DNA of 64,000 nt from Paenibacillus algorifonticola. Lineage in GTDB: Bacteria > Bacillota > Bacilli > Paenibacillales > Paenibacillaceae. Every line of letters starts with the position of its first letter. Within the stretch, counting starts at the first letter, position 1. The notes under the pieces were generated by a model, which worked only from the letters and a program-made list of their open reading frames with translations, did no database searches and was not told the DNA's origin. Location: positions 325-64,324 of the forward strand of contig NZ_KQ040784.1 of NCBI RefSeq assembly GCF_000971975.1, in the 5' to 3' direction. Shown piece after piece: positions 7,941-17,938 of the stretch. The position numbers were made by a program, and so were the translations under genes.

Positions 7941-9200
7941 TTAGGAGGTTTCCGTCTCGCGCCACACATCAGCGCCCAGTCTTCGCAAATTATCAACCAA
8001 ATGATCGTAGCCACGGTCAATATATTCCACGCCGCTTATTTCGGTAATGCCTTCCGGTACGGTCAATCCAGCAATGACAAGCGCCGCGCCTGCACGCAAA
8101 TCTGCTGCTCGAACCTTAGCGGCGTTAAGCGGTCCGCCTTCAATAATGGCTGATCTTCCTTCAACACGAATGTTTGCGCCCATGCGCGCAAGCTCAGGAA
8201 CATGCTTGAAACGATTGCTGTATACATAGTCGGTTAAAATACTTACGCCGCTTGCTTGTGTCAGCAAGCTTGTCATAGGAGACTGCAAATCAGTCGCAAA
8301 GCCCGGATAGACCAATGCCTTAACATCGATGGCATTGTACTTTGGAGCGCCCACGATGCGGATAGATTCATCCATTTCGTATACGGTAACGCCCATTTCC
8401 TCCAGCTTCGCCGTCATAGCTTCCATATGCTTCGGGATTACGTTGTCAATCAGGACATCTCCGCGCGTTGCCGCGGCGATAATCATGTAAGTTCCAGCTT
8501 GAATACGATCAGGAATAATAGAGTGGCGGCAGCCGTGCAGGCTATCCACTCCTTCGATCCGAATGGTTTCCGTGCCGGCCCCTTTGATTTTTGCGCCCAT
8601 GGCATTGAGAAGAGTAGCTACATCTATAATTTCAGGCTCTTTTGCCGCGTTTTCTATTATCGTAGAGCCTTTGGCCCGAGAGGCCGCAAGCATAATGTTG
8701 ATCGTTGCTCCTACACTTACCACATCAAGATAAATTTTCGCTCCACGCAGCTGCTTGGCAGATATGCGCATCGAGCCATGTTCATTCGTTACGGTTGCGC
8801 CTAGCGCCTCAAACCCTTTAATATGCTGATCGATAGGTCGCGGCTCAAAATTACAGCCGCCCGGCAAGCCGATTACCGCTTCTCCGAAGCGTCCTAGCAT
8901 CGCTCCCATCAAATAATAGGAAGCCCGCAGCAGCTTAACCTTTCCGTTCGGCATAGGCTTGGCTTTCAGATTAGAAGGATCAATACGCATACTATCACCT
9001 TGCCAATCAATTACCGCGCCAAGATCTTGCAAAATTTCACTATAAACAGCAACATCACTCAAATGAGGCAAATTGTCCAGCACAACCTCGGACTCCGCCA
9101 GTATTGCAGCGGGAACCAACGCTACAGCGCTATTTTTAGCACCGCTGATTTGGACCGTTCCTTGCAGCGGACGTCCGCCGCGTATCATCAATTTCTCCAT
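7941..9200 (-). CDS. murZ: UDP-N-acetylglucosamine 1-carboxyvinyltransferase (MurZ/MurAB type)
   Basis: 419 residues. The active-site cysteine is C116 in [18 protein letters not shown]22 and N23 in GAKNS and the catalytic Asp region ([10 protein letters not shown]) are also present. It transfers enolpyruvate from PEP to UDP-GlcNAc, the first committed step of peptidoglycan synthesis, and is the target of fosfomycin. Sequence features ([29 protein letters not shown]) and the position beside rho match the second Bacillus copy, MurAB/MurZ, rather than MurAA. ATG chosen because MEKLMIRGG matches the family; GGGAGG is 12 nt upstream, and a TTG one codon earlier is a possible alternative. Confidence 0.95.
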   Translation of the reverse strand: MEKLMIRGGRPLQGTVQISGAKNSAVALVPAAILAESEVVLDNLPHLSDVAVYSEILQDLGAVIDWQGDSMRIDPSNLKAKPMPNGKVKLLRASYYLMGAMLGRFGEAVIGLPGGCNFEPRPIDQHIKGFEALGATVTNEHGSMRISAKQLRGAKIYLDVVSVGATINIMLAASRAKGSTIIENAAKEPEIIDVATLLNAMGAKIKGAGTETIRIEGVDSLHGCRHSIIPDRIQAGTYMIIAAATRGDVLIDNVIPKHMEAMTAKLEEMGVTVYEMDESIRIVGAPKYNAIDVKALVYPGFATDLQSPMTSLLTQASGVSILTDYVYSNRFKHVPELARMGANIRVEGRSAIIEGGPLNAAKVRAADLRAGAALVIAGLTVPEGITEISGVEYIDRGYDHLVDNLRRLGADVWRETETS

Positions 9201-9536
9201 CAATTTTGTAGTCCTCCCGTTGTATCGAAAGAGAACAAAGGAAAAACCGCCACAGCGAGCACACGCCGCCGCATGCACACTGTTAGAAGGCGGTTCGTCA
9301 TCCCGTGCTCCTGTTGTTACGCTTGATTGTTACTTCCGAACAAGCGGATTTTCTCTTGAAATACAGCTTGCTTTGCAAAGCGAGCAGGAGCCAGGTAGCT
9401 CCATGGATGAATGCCTTGTCCATTTGCTGACATAATTCTGAGAATTGCAGAGCTGCAAACCACTAGGTTCTCTATGTTTACATTTATTTTACCAATACCT
9501 GATGCGATAGACAAATGAACAGCTTGATTCTGAGCC
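9201..9536 (-). other. Long non-coding leader of murZ
   Basis: No credible gene is visible. If transcription starts at the promoter at 9537-9566, murZ has a leader of roughly 330 nt. It contains two hairpins, GGAGC/GCTCC around the TACCTG loop near 9390-9405 and an adjacent GCTCGCTTTG/CAAAGCAAGC. No T-box core or other known riboswitch motif was recognised. An open frame of 73 codons at 9317-9538 starts inside the -10 box and has no ribosome site. Confidence 0.4.
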
Positions 9537-9566
9537 ATTATACCATAATGACGTCAGGAATGGTAA
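9537..9566 (-). promoter_or_regulatory. Candidate promoter of murZ with an overlapping dyad
   Basis: Minus strand: -35 TTACCA (9561-9566), 18-bp spacer, -10 TATAAT (9537-9542). Arms TACCAT and ATGGTA (9541-9565) flank a central TGACGTCA palindrome, lying across the spacer, which looks like an operator for a dimeric regulator; the arms are one base off perfect symmetry about the centre. Confidence 0.5.
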
Positions 9567-9599
9567 AGCTCTTTTGCCAAGGCTCCAATAATAGAATAA

Positions 9600-9627
9600 T
9601 AAAAAAGGGCCCGCTAATCAGGACCCT
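9600..9627 (-). terminator. Terminator of spo0F
   Basis: Minus-strand stem AGGGTCC / GGGCCCT (7 bp with one G-U pair), 8-nt loop, then TTTTTTATTATT. The 5' arm overlaps the last codons and stop of spo0F. Confidence 0.8.
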
Positions 9628-10013
9628 ATCGCGAAACGACTGCTGGAACCGCCATCTAGCTGCATGTTCACCGCTATTCGCATTTCATCAATATCAAACG
9701 GCTTGGTGAAATGCATCAAGGCTCCGAGATCGGTCGCTTCCTTAATCATATCCAGTTCACCATAGGCCGTCATCATAATGACTTTTATGTCTTTATTAAT
9801 GGCTTTCACATGCTTTAAAATTTCTAAACCGTCCATACCGGGAATCTTCATGTCAAGCAGCACCAAATCAGGGCTTTCCTTCTTCACAATTTCCAAGGCA
9901 AGCTTTCCGTTGGAGGCCTGAAAAGTCGCATAACCCTCGCTGCTGAACACTTCCATCAAAAGCACACGGATTCCATTCTGATCGTCCACTATTAATAGCT
10001 TCTTTTGCTCCAA
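9618..10013 (-). CDS. spo0F: Sporulation response regulator Spo0F
   Basis: 131 residues, a single receiver domain with no output domain. Acid pocket D10/D11, phosphorylation site D54 ([12 protein letters not shown]), T82 in MTAYGE and the switch lysine in FTKPFD are all present, at Bacillus subtilis Spo0F numbering. It relays phosphate from sporulation kinases to Spo0B. The start is TTG with GGGAGG 9 nt upstream; the open frame continues 41 codons further but has no homology or RBS. A short extra C-terminus ([11 protein letters not shown]) replaces the usual end. Lies 139 bp after pyrG, as in Bacillus. Confidence 0.95.
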   Translation of the reverse strand: MEQKKLLIVDDQNGIRVLLMEVFSSEGYATFQASNGKLALEIVKKESPDLVLLDMKIPGMDGLEILKHVKAINKDIKVIMMTAYGELDMIKEATDLGALMHFTKPFDIDEMRIAVNMQLDGGSSSRFAIGS

Positions 10014-10152
10014 AATATAATACCTCCCACGACAGAGCGACAACAATTGGTCGGCTCTTCCATCATCGTTAATATATTCGCGGATCAAGTCGGAATATCC
10101 TTCTGCCCCAGGAAAAAAATTGGACGGTTTATACATTTATGTTACGAATACA

Positions 10153-11778
<1,626 letters not shown>

Positions 11779-11907
11779 CTAGTGTGTATTCCTATAGGTT
11801 TCCCAATCTATCCAATAAACATAGGCGCTTTGGCGCCACAGCGGTTTATCTGTATCATCAAACGAAAAGCGTAAGCCTTCCGTCGCCGAACTTGTTCTTC
11901 TACAAAC

Positions 11908-11943
11908 AAAAAAAGTGACACCCGTAGAGTACGGGGCACTTTT
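11908..11943 (-). promoter_or_regulatory. pyrG leader attenuator (intrinsic terminator)
   Basis: Minus-strand stem AAAGTGCCCCGTA / TACGGGTGTCACTTT (13-15 nt per side with one small bulge on each) and a 3-nt loop (CTC), followed by TTTTTTTG, about 50 nt after the predicted start site and well before the pyrG start. The 5' arm holds CCCC, able to pair with a 5' poly-G tail. Known pyrG attenuators in Gram-positive bacteria work this way: low CTP causes repeated G addition at the 5' end, and the G tract blocks the terminator. Confidence 0.8.
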
Positions 11944-11985
11944 CGTTTGGCGTATTATTAAGCGGTTGTCTTAACCGAATCTAAA

Positions 11986-12025
11986 GCCCATGCAATAGTT
12001 TACTCTGACGTATACAACCTGTCAA
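11986..12025 (-). promoter_or_regulatory. pyrG promoter with GGGC initial transcribed sequence
   Basis: Minus strand: consensus -35 TTGACA (12020-12025), 17-bp spacer, -10 TAAACT (11997-12002), and GGGC starting 8 nt downstream (first G at 11989). The GGGC start is the sequence required for CTP-sensitive reiterative transcription of pyrG. It is the strongest promoter seen in the window. Confidence 0.85.
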
Positions 12026-12035
12026 GTATAAACGG

Positions 12036-12062
12036 CGCTGCCTGTCGTACTTGGCGGCAGCG
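12036..12062 (-). terminator. Possible terminator hairpin of rpoE
   Basis: Perfect 7-bp stem CGCTGCC / GGCAGCG with a 13-nt loop, about 95 bp after the rpoE stop and just before the pyrG -35 box. The following tract (CCGTTTATA) is only weakly T-rich, so termination strength is uncertain. Confidence 0.4.
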
Positions 12063-12155
12063 AGCGTTCCGCGTAGAAATAGAAGCGGTTGGATAAGAGA
12101 CCTTCTTATCCTTTCTTATATTCCAAGCCTAAACGATTCATGGGTGAACAAGGAC

Positions 12156-12728
12156 TTATTTGTCGTCCTCTTCCTCTTCATCTTCTTCAAAATCGTCCGC
12201 TTCCTCGCCGTCTTCCAACTCCTCATCCGAAACATCCTCTTCATCTTCCAGCTCTTCGCCTTCGATTCCGGTTTCTTCGTCTGCCTCGGCTTCTTCCTCA
12301 GCTTCCTCGAACTCACGATCTTCATCATAAACATCGTAGTCCTCTTCGTCCGCTGCGTAAGTTTCCTCTTCCTCATCCGCGAACAGATCATCATCATCAA
12401 GATCGTCGTCGTCGTTAATGATTCTGGAGCGTTTGGCGTTGGAAATTGGATCTTCGCTGCGCTCTACTGGATACCAGCGCTTAAGGCCCCACATATTTGT
12501 GCCGACGCAAGCGAAACGGCCGTCAATATTAATTTCAGTATATACTTGTGCAATGACCTGATTAATCCCATCCGTAGACAATCCGCGTATTTTAGCAATC
12601 TCCATCATGAGATCACGGTAGTAATACGGCGTATTAGCTGTCTTAAGAAATTCAAATGCCAAATCAACCATTGGCATTTCCTTAATCCGCTCAGGGTCCA
12701 GCTTCAAAGTGATGTTGCTGCCGCTCAT
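12156..12728 (-). CDS. rpoE: DNA-directed RNA polymerase delta subunit
   Basis: 190 residues. An N-terminal HARE-HTH domain (about residues 15-90, with MVDLAFEFLKTANTPYYYRD and the conserved MWGLKRWYP) is followed by an unstructured, almost wholly Asp/Glu C-terminal tail of about 90 residues. Delta binds core RNA polymerase of Gram-positive bacteria and promotes release from nucleic acids and start-site selectivity. Start chosen at MSGSNITLKLDPERI with AGAGGA 9 nt upstream. Upstream of pyrG as in Bacillus. Confidence 0.97.
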   Translation of the reverse strand: MSGSNITLKLDPERIKEMPMVDLAFEFLKTANTPYYYRDLMMEIAKIRGLSTDGINQVIAQVYTEINIDGRFACVGTNMWGLKRWYPVERSEDPISNAKRSRIINDDDDLDDDDLFADEEEETYAADEEDYDVYDEDREFEEAEEEAEADEETGIEGEELEDEEDVSDEELEDGEEADDFEEDEEEEDDK

Positions 12729-12908
12729 ATGGACACATCCTCTCTTGCCATCTTCATTCATTATCAAACTATAGTAAAACCTATTTCTTTCAAAAAAGCA
12801 AGCGTCAGCCTTTCCATTGTAGGGCTTGTCCACAAAGCTCACGCCACGATAATGAATTTATTAGCGCTAGAGCGGCTTGAACCGCTCTCCACAGCTTGGA
12901 CAACATGA

Positions 12909-13043
12909 TAAAAAGCGAAGGAATCCCTTCGCTCTGACTGTATCCATCCGGGCCGCGCTGGCCGCTAACGTTCCGGAGAGGTAAGAGCCCCATAGAACTC
13001 TTACATCATCCTATGTGCGACCGTGCATTTTGACACGGTTTCA
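12909..13043 (-). ncRNA. Probable structured, terminator-ended RNA upstream of rpoE
   Basis: The 411 bases between rpoE and the protease gene hold no credible protein. On the minus strand a TATAAT box (13050-13055, no good -35) precedes a region rich in hairpins: ACCGTG/CACGGT, GTAAGAG/CTCTTAC, and a GC-rich element with GGCC/GGCC. It ends in an 8-bp stem AGCGAAGG/CCTTCGCT with a 4-nt loop and TTTTT (12910-12933). Nothing on this strand lies upstream for the terminator to serve, so it marks either a separate small RNA of about 135 nt or a leader attenuator of rpoE. I do not recognise the family. Confidence 0.55.
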
Positions 13044-13139
13044 CGCCCAATTATATCAAAAAAGGCAAGTGGCTCATGCAGCTTGCTCCCCTCCGTCATA
13101 CAATAGCTCAGCATCGTCCGTCGGGAGGGGACGCGAAAT

Positions 13140-14273
13140 TTGGACACCACCGTTTTTCTCCATTGGTTGCAAGGCGCGATGGCGAGCTCGGAGCAGACGA
13201 CACCAAAGCGCATTATCCGTTTTCACCAGCAGAGCGAGTACCGGCAGTTTATAAAAGACTGGTCGGAGCTTCCGGATGGCAAGGCTGCGCTTAAAGCCGT
13301 CAAACAGATGCCCATCATTCGTGCTATTTCCTGTCGTCTGCCTGTCGAAGAAACCCTCGCCCGATTCTCCACAGGGGTATGGATTGAGGATGATCGACGC
13401 ATTACCATTCATGCCGCTACACCCAAATCCTTATTGTCCGAAAAAGGAATTCCTTGGGGCGTCCAGCATGTCAAAGCCCCGCAAGCCTGGGGCATGACTA
13501 CCGGCCATCGCATTAAAGTTGGCGTCATTGATACCGGCGTCGATTTCAGCCATCCCGACCTGCGCCAGTCGCTGTCACGCGGCATTAATCTGCTGAACCG
13601 CAGTATGCTCCCGCATGACGATAATGGACATGGCACCCATATTGCCGGAACAATTGCAGCCGCCAATCAGATGCAGGGCATGATTGGCATCGCTCCTCGC
13701 GCACAGATCTATCCCGTGAAAGCGTTCGACCACAATGGCAGCGCCTTCGTCTCGGACATTATACTCGGCATCGACTGGTGTGTGAGAAACCGGGTTAACA
13801 TTATCAATATGAGCTTCGGAATGAAAACCCGCAGCAAAGCGCTGCTTACCGCCATCACCAATGCTTATAACGCAGGCATCATAGTAGTCGCCTCATCAGG
13901 CAATGACGGCAAACGACGCTCGGTTGATTATCCGGCACGTTATCCGCAAACGATTTCTGTGGGAGCAACTACCCGGCTTAGGCGCGTCGCCCCTTTCACC
14001 AACCGCGGTACCCATATTGATATTTACGCCCCTGGCGATAAAATCATTTCCTCATGGCTGCGCGGCAAATACCATGAGATGAGTGGCACCTCCATGGCAA
14101 CATCTCATGTCAGTGGTGCCATTGCACTGCTGCTCGCCTACAAACCGGGCCTATCGCCCGCCGACATTAAATGGATTCTGAAGCGATCCACCCAGCCACT
14201 GCGGGGCGGCAAAGTACAGCGGCTCACCGGAGAGCTTGATATTATGCGCATGCTGCAAGCCGCTGACCGCTGA
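13140..14273 (+). CDS. Subtilisin-like S8 serine protease
   Basis: 377 residues. Complete S8 catalytic set: D131 (VGVIDTGVD), H164 (DNGHGTH), oxyanion N255 (ASSGNDG) and S318 (SGTSMATSH). The first about 105 residues resemble an inhibitor-like prodomain. There is no hydrophobic signal peptide, so the enzyme may be intracellular or exported by another route. The start is TTG with GGGAGGGG 9 nt upstream; the next in-frame ATG (13179) has no comparable site. A single-gene unit, divergent from the RNA upstream of rpoE and convergent with the solute-binding protein gene. Confidence 0.9.
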   Translation: MDTTVFLHWLQGAMASSEQTTPKRIIRFHQQSEYRQFIKDWSELPDGKAALKAVKQMPIIRAISCRLPVEETLARFSTGVWIEDDRRITIHAATPKSLLSEKGIPWGVQHVKAPQAWGMTTGHRIKVGVIDTGVDFSHPDLRQSLSRGINLLNRSMLPHDDNGHGTHIAGTIAAANQMQGMIGIAPRAQIYPVKAFDHNGSAFVSDIILGIDWCVRNRVNIINMSFGMKTRSKALLTAITNAYNAGIIVVASSGNDGKRRSVDYPARYPQTISVGATTRLRRVAPFTNRGTHIDIYAPGDKIISSWLRGKYHEMSGTSMATSHVSGAIALLLAYKPGLSPADIKWILKRSTQPLRGGKVQRLTGELDIMRMLQAADR

Positions 14274-14392
14274 GGCCGGCGGCTTTTCAGCTTGCCCTCT
14301 CCTATCTGTTTACTCGCTCGCTTTCCGCTTACCCATGGATCAGCGACTCCCTCGTCCAGCCTCTTCCGTCACGCTGCTGTATAAACGCAAAT

Positions 14393-14428
14393 CAGACTGC
14401 AGCTCATGCTACAGTCTGTTTCTTTCAT
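14393..14428 (+). terminator. Terminator of the S8 protease gene
   Basis: Stem CAGACTGCAGC / GCTACAGTCTG (one mismatch), 4-nt loop, then TTTCTTTC, about 120 bp after the stop codon. The remaining bases 14274-14472 show no gene. Confidence 0.65.
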
Positions 14429-14472
14429 CTCTCACGCAGCCAGGCGCGCACAGCTCCGCAGCCTTGCTGCAA

Positions 14473-15852
14473 TTAAGGCCTCGCTGCCGCGCTGGAAGTG
14501 GCCTCAGACGCTGCGGCAGCATCAGTCGATGTGTTGGCCGCTGTAGCTGCCGTCGGTGCTGTGGCCCCAGCTTTGCCCGCTAGGTCAGCGAGCTTGCGAT
14601 TGATTTCTTTTTCAGCCTGATCCAGTATGGTCTTCGGCTTCCAGCCCTTCTCAATGCCTTTGGCGAGCAGCTCGTTCCATAGCTTCTGCACCTCATTATC
14701 CTGCGCCGTGTATTTGCGCTCATGCATCTTGCTAGCGAGCTCTACATTAAGCGGATAAACAATCTGTCCGCCTAAAAATGTCGTAGGCTGAGGCTTCTGA
14801 CTGCTATTGCTCAGTACGGGAGCATATGCCGGAACCGCATTGCCGAGACCGTATTTCGCATGATCAGTTACGACATAGTTCATGAACGTCCATGCCATTT
14901 CCTTATGCTTGCCGCCGGAAGGCAGCAGAAATACCGAGCTGTTCTCCCAGCCGTTCAATTTTAGCGGCAGACGGGTTTGCCGCCACTTGCCTGCCGTTTC
15001 CGGCGCCCATTGCTCCAGAACCGAATCTCCCCAGACGCCTAGGTACACCATGGCCAGCTTGCCATCACGAACAGCCTCTTCCCCTGAATCCTCCCAGATG
15101 TTGATGCCTGGCACATGCTCCTTCATACGCTGCGTCAGGGCAATCGCCTGCTCGAAGGTATCATTATTGAAGGCGAACTGGTTGTTATCATTCACCATGC
15201 CGGTCCTTTGGGCGCTGGCAAACAGATTAATCGTCTCGCCATACCACTGCGTAATGCGAATGCCTTTATTTTGCAGCGTATTGTTCATCTTAACCCAGTT
15301 GTCTGGGTCATCCATATACGTTGCAAGCTTTTCCGGATCAGTAGGGAAGCCGTATTTTTTCAAAATGTCCTCGCGGTAGTAGGTCACCTTTGGCGATGAG
15401 GAGAGCGGCCAGCCAATAAGTCGCTTTCCGTCGAAGGAAAGGTTGCTGTCCCACAGCGTCTGACTGAAGCCAGCCTTGTATTCGCCAGCATTATAAGGAG
15501 CGTCCAGTAAATTTTCCAGCTTGTCGCTATCCCCAAAGTTCGGAAAGGCAGCGCTATCGAGCATCATAATATCTGGAGCGTTGCCTGAGGCAAGCGCTTC
15601 GGTATATTTTTTAACTTGATCGGCATAGGTGACCTCTGTCACCTTAATGGAAACCTCCGGATGCAGGTCGTTAAAGGCCTTAATGGTATCCTCCCAGCCG
15701 CCATAATACGTCCAGAAGGACAAGCTGATTTTTTCCGCAGGCTTTACAGGAGACGCTTCCGGAGAGACACCTTGCTGCTTCGTTTGGCCGAATGCCAGAT
15801 AGATACCTATCACAAGCACAAGCAGCGCAAGGACCACCCACATTTTTTTCAT
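14473..15852 (-). CDS. Extracellular solute-binding protein, sugar ABC-transporter type
   Basis: 459 residues. N-terminal hydrophobic segment (WVVLALLVLVIGIYLAF) and then a family 1 solute-binding fold (LSFWTYYGGWEDTIKAFNDL, SGNAPDIMMLDSAAF, GKLAMVYLGVWGDSVL), as in binding proteins for oligosaccharides. There is no lipobox cysteine, so it appears to be held by an uncleaved N-terminal anchor or secreted. The last about 40 residues are Ala/Thr/Ser low complexity, unusual for this family. No permease or ATPase gene lies near, making it an orphan; its neighbours on the same strand are exopolysaccharide genes. Start at the ATG with GGGGG 7 nt upstream (a GTG one codon earlier is possible). Confidence 0.85.
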   Translation of the reverse strand: MKKMWVVLALLVLVIGIYLAFGQTKQQGVSPEASPVKPAEKISLSFWTYYGGWEDTIKAFNDLHPEVSIKVTEVTYADQVKKYTEALASGNAPDIMMLDSAAFPNFGDSDKLENLLDAPYNAGEYKAGFSQTLWDSNLSFDGKRLIGWPLSSSPKVTYYREDILKKYGFPTDPEKLATYMDDPDNWVKMNNTLQNKGIRITQWYGETINLFASAQRTGMVNDNNQFAFNNDTFEQAIALTQRMKEHVPGINIWEDSGEEAVRDGKLAMVYLGVWGDSVLEQWAPETAGKWRQTRLPLKLNGWENSSVFLLPSGGKHKEMAWTFMNYVVTDHAKYGLGNAVPAYAPVLSNSSQKPQPTTFLGGQIVYPLNVELASKMHERKYTAQDNEVQKLWNELLAKGIEKGWKPKTILDQAEKEINRKLADLAGKAGATAPTAATAANTSTDAAAASEATSSAAARP

Positions 15853-15903
15853 CACAAGACCCCCATTGTAAAATCATTCTAGCTGCAGCTGTCGTTGTCC
15901 CAT

Positions 15904-16524
15904 TCAGAATACAGCTTTATTCAAGCGTTTAAGTAGGCGTTTGGCCTCCTTCCCATCGATACCGAGCCAATTTCCACCCAGCTTGATATATTCGTTGCCG
16001 GTGATCATAAGGCTAGTTTTGCTGCTCCACCATTTGGCGGCGTTAAACTGCGGGCTTTCGTAACTGGAATAGGTGAGCCGAACGCTCCCATCCTCAAACG
16101 TTTGCTCAAAAAGATATCTCGCCCGGCGCATATGAAAATCAGAAGTGACCACAATAGCGGAGCTGAGCCCATGCTGGTCCATGAGCTCCCGTATGTAAGC
16201 CGCATTTTCTTTCGTGCTTCGCGCCTGTGTCTCCAAATAAACACCGCTTGGCGGCAAGACAGCGAGGCGAAGCTCCTCTTGAATATAATGGTCATTTGCG
16301 TTGGAAATAATGAGTGCATGGGCTCCATATTGCTGATAAATTTCCAGCCCCTTCGCCAGCCGCCCCTCCTCGCCGCTCAATACAATAATCGCCTGCGAGG
16401 CGGCAGCGTTCGGCGCAACCGCCAAAAAGTACCCGGCGCGCCATACGGCAAGCGCAAGCAAAACGAGCAGCATGCCGAGCGTCCACAAGGTGATGCGTTT
16501 CCTTCGACTCCATTGCCGCTTCAC
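15904..16524 (-). CDS. YdcF/DUF218 family membrane protein
   Basis: 206 residues. One N-terminal membrane segment (ITLWTLGMLLVLLALAVW) and a DUF218-type alpha/beta domain with AIIVLSGEEGRLAKGLEIYQ, the Ser/Thr-rich ETQARSTKENA and VVTSDFHMRRARYLF, the hallmark motifs of the YdcF/SanA/ElyC group. Members are implicated in envelope metabolism, with no firm biochemical role. The start is GTG with AAGGGGG upstream. It lies 12 bp after the MBOAT gene, so it is probably the last gene of the O-acetylation unit. Confidence 0.8.
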   Translation of the reverse strand: MKRQWSRRKRITLWTLGMLLVLLALAVWRAGYFLAVAPNAAASQAIIVLSGEEGRLAKGLEIYQQYGAHALIISNANDHYIQEELRLAVLPPSGVYLETQARSTKENAAYIRELMDQHGLSSAIVVTSDFHMRRARYLFEQTFEDGSVRLTYSSYESPQFNAAKWWSSKTSLMITGNEYIKLGGNWLGIDGKEAKRLLKRLNKAVF

Positions 16525-16536
16525 GCCTCGTCCCCC

Positions 16537-17934
16537 TTAAAACTGAAAATAAATAAATGGAGTAGAGGCTGTTGGCATAAGCAATAAGAGCGCGAACAGC
16601 ACGAAAAATAAAATAAACAAGCCGCCAAAGGTTGTCAAATTGACGCTAGGATACGTTTTAAGCCTTACGCCGACCATATGGCCGGCCAAAACAAGCACAA
16701 GCACGAAGCCCAAATAAGGATAAAACCACATGAGGCCGCCGGTGTCGATGAGGAACATTTTGCGCAGCACCAGCCAGGAATGCTCGAAGCTTTGCGAGCG
16801 GAAAAACACCCAGGTGACGCAGACAAACACAAACGTAAGCGCCCACGCAGCGGTTCGGTACAGCCAGTGATTGATTTCCCGTTTTTTAAGTACATGGTTG
16901 AAATAAAGCTTATGAATGACGAGCGCAAGGCCGTGCAGCAGCCCCCATAATACGAAATTCCAGCTTGCTCCATGCCAAAGGCCGCCAAGCAGCATAACAA
17001 GAATGAGATTGATATTGGCACGAATCGCCCCTTTGCGGTTGCCGCCCAGTGAGAAATACAAGTATTCTCTCAGCCAGGACGACAGCGAAATATGCCAGCG
17101 CCGCCAAAATTCTGTAACGCTGCGGGACAGGTACGGCATATTGAAGTTGCGCGGAATGTCGATGCCCATACATTTTGCCGAACCGATCGCCATATCGGAA
17201 TAGCCGGAAAAATCGCAATAAATTTGTACAGCATACGCAATAACTGCGAGCCATACGGTAAGTGGCGAATACTCGCCGGGACTTGCGAAAACCGGATCGA
17301 CAAACATCGCCATATGGTCGGCGATAATAATTTTTTTGACCAGACCAAAGATGAATATTTGTCCGCCTTCAATTAGGTTGCTGCGCTTGATGACAATATC
17401 ACGGGCCATTTGCGGCAGGAAATGCCGCGGCTTGAGAATCGGTCCTGCGATCAAATGCGGAAAAAACACGATTAACAGCGAGAAGTCCCAAATGGACGAC
17501 GGCTTGATGTCTCGCTTGTACACATCTATCGTGTAGCTCATTACCTCAAACGTAATAAACGAGATCCCCACGGGCAGTACGATCGACAGCAGTGGAAACG
17601 TCATGCCAAACTGATCCAGCAAGCCGTTCGCCGAATCTATGAAAAAATTAAAATATTTGAAGAAGCCAAGAATCGTGAGATTGGCAATGACGCTGAATAT
17701 GAGCCAGCGCTTGCGCACTGCTTCAACTGTCGATCGGTCAATCGACACGGCACTCACATGGTTAATAAGCGTCATCACCAGCACGAGCAGGACGAAGCGG
17801 TAATCCCATACGCTGTAGAAATAATAGCTGCCGATCAGCAAAACCGCTTTTTTCAGCGCATGTATTTTAATAGTAGATAACAGGATTAGCATTATGGCAA
17901 AAAACAGCAGATACTCCCAGCTTGAAAATATCAT
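16537..17934 (-). CDS. MBOAT family O-acyltransferase (AlgI-like)
   Basis: 465 residues with about 11 predicted membrane segments. MBOAT hallmarks: YLSRSVTEFWRRWHISLSSW and the catalytic histidine in GGLWHGASWNFVLWG. AlgI-like proteins pass acetyl groups across the membrane to a partner that O-acetylates exopolysaccharide. The ATG lies 4 bp after the SGNH gene's stop codon, and its ribosome site (GAAGGAAGATGAG) lies within the end of that gene, so the pair is translationally coupled, as in AlgI-AlgJ/X modules. Confidence 0.92.
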   Translation of the reverse strand: MIFSSWEYLLFFAIMLILLSTIKIHALKKAVLLIGSYYFYSVWDYRFVLLVLVMTLINHVSAVSIDRSTVEAVRKRWLIFSVIANLTILGFFKYFNFFIDSANGLLDQFGMTFPLLSIVLPVGISFITFEVMSYTIDVYKRDIKPSSIWDFSLLIVFFPHLIAGPILKPRHFLPQMARDIVIKRSNLIEGGQIFIFGLVKKIIIADHMAMFVDPVFASPGEYSPLTVWLAVIAYAVQIYCDFSGYSDMAIGSAKCMGIDIPRNFNMPYLSRSVTEFWRRWHISLSSWLREYLYFSLGGNRKGAIRANINLILVMLLGGLWHGASWNFVLWGLLHGLALVIHKLYFNHVLKKREINHWLYRTAAWALTFVFVCVTWVFFRSQSFEHSWLVLRKMFLIDTGGLMWFYPYLGFVLVLVLAGHMVGVRLKTYPSVNLTTFGGLFILFFVLFALLLLMPTASTPFIYFQF

Positions 17935-17938
17935 TTTC

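Noticed and set aside
9201-9536. T-box riboswitch in the murZ leader
   Set aside because: A GGAGC/GCTCC hairpin near a TACC sequence first looked suggestive, but the conserved T-box bulge sequence and a terminator are missing.
9317-9538. 73-codon open frame upstream of murZ on the minus strand
   Set aside because: Its ATG overlaps the -10 box TATAAT, it has no ribosome-binding site, and the protein resembles nothing known; it is treated as leader.
12775-12800. Separate sigma-A promoter directly upstream of rpoE
   Set aside because: TATAGT with a TTTTTG -35 at 17 bp is too weak to list as a feature, though one is needed if the terminator at 12910-12933 works.
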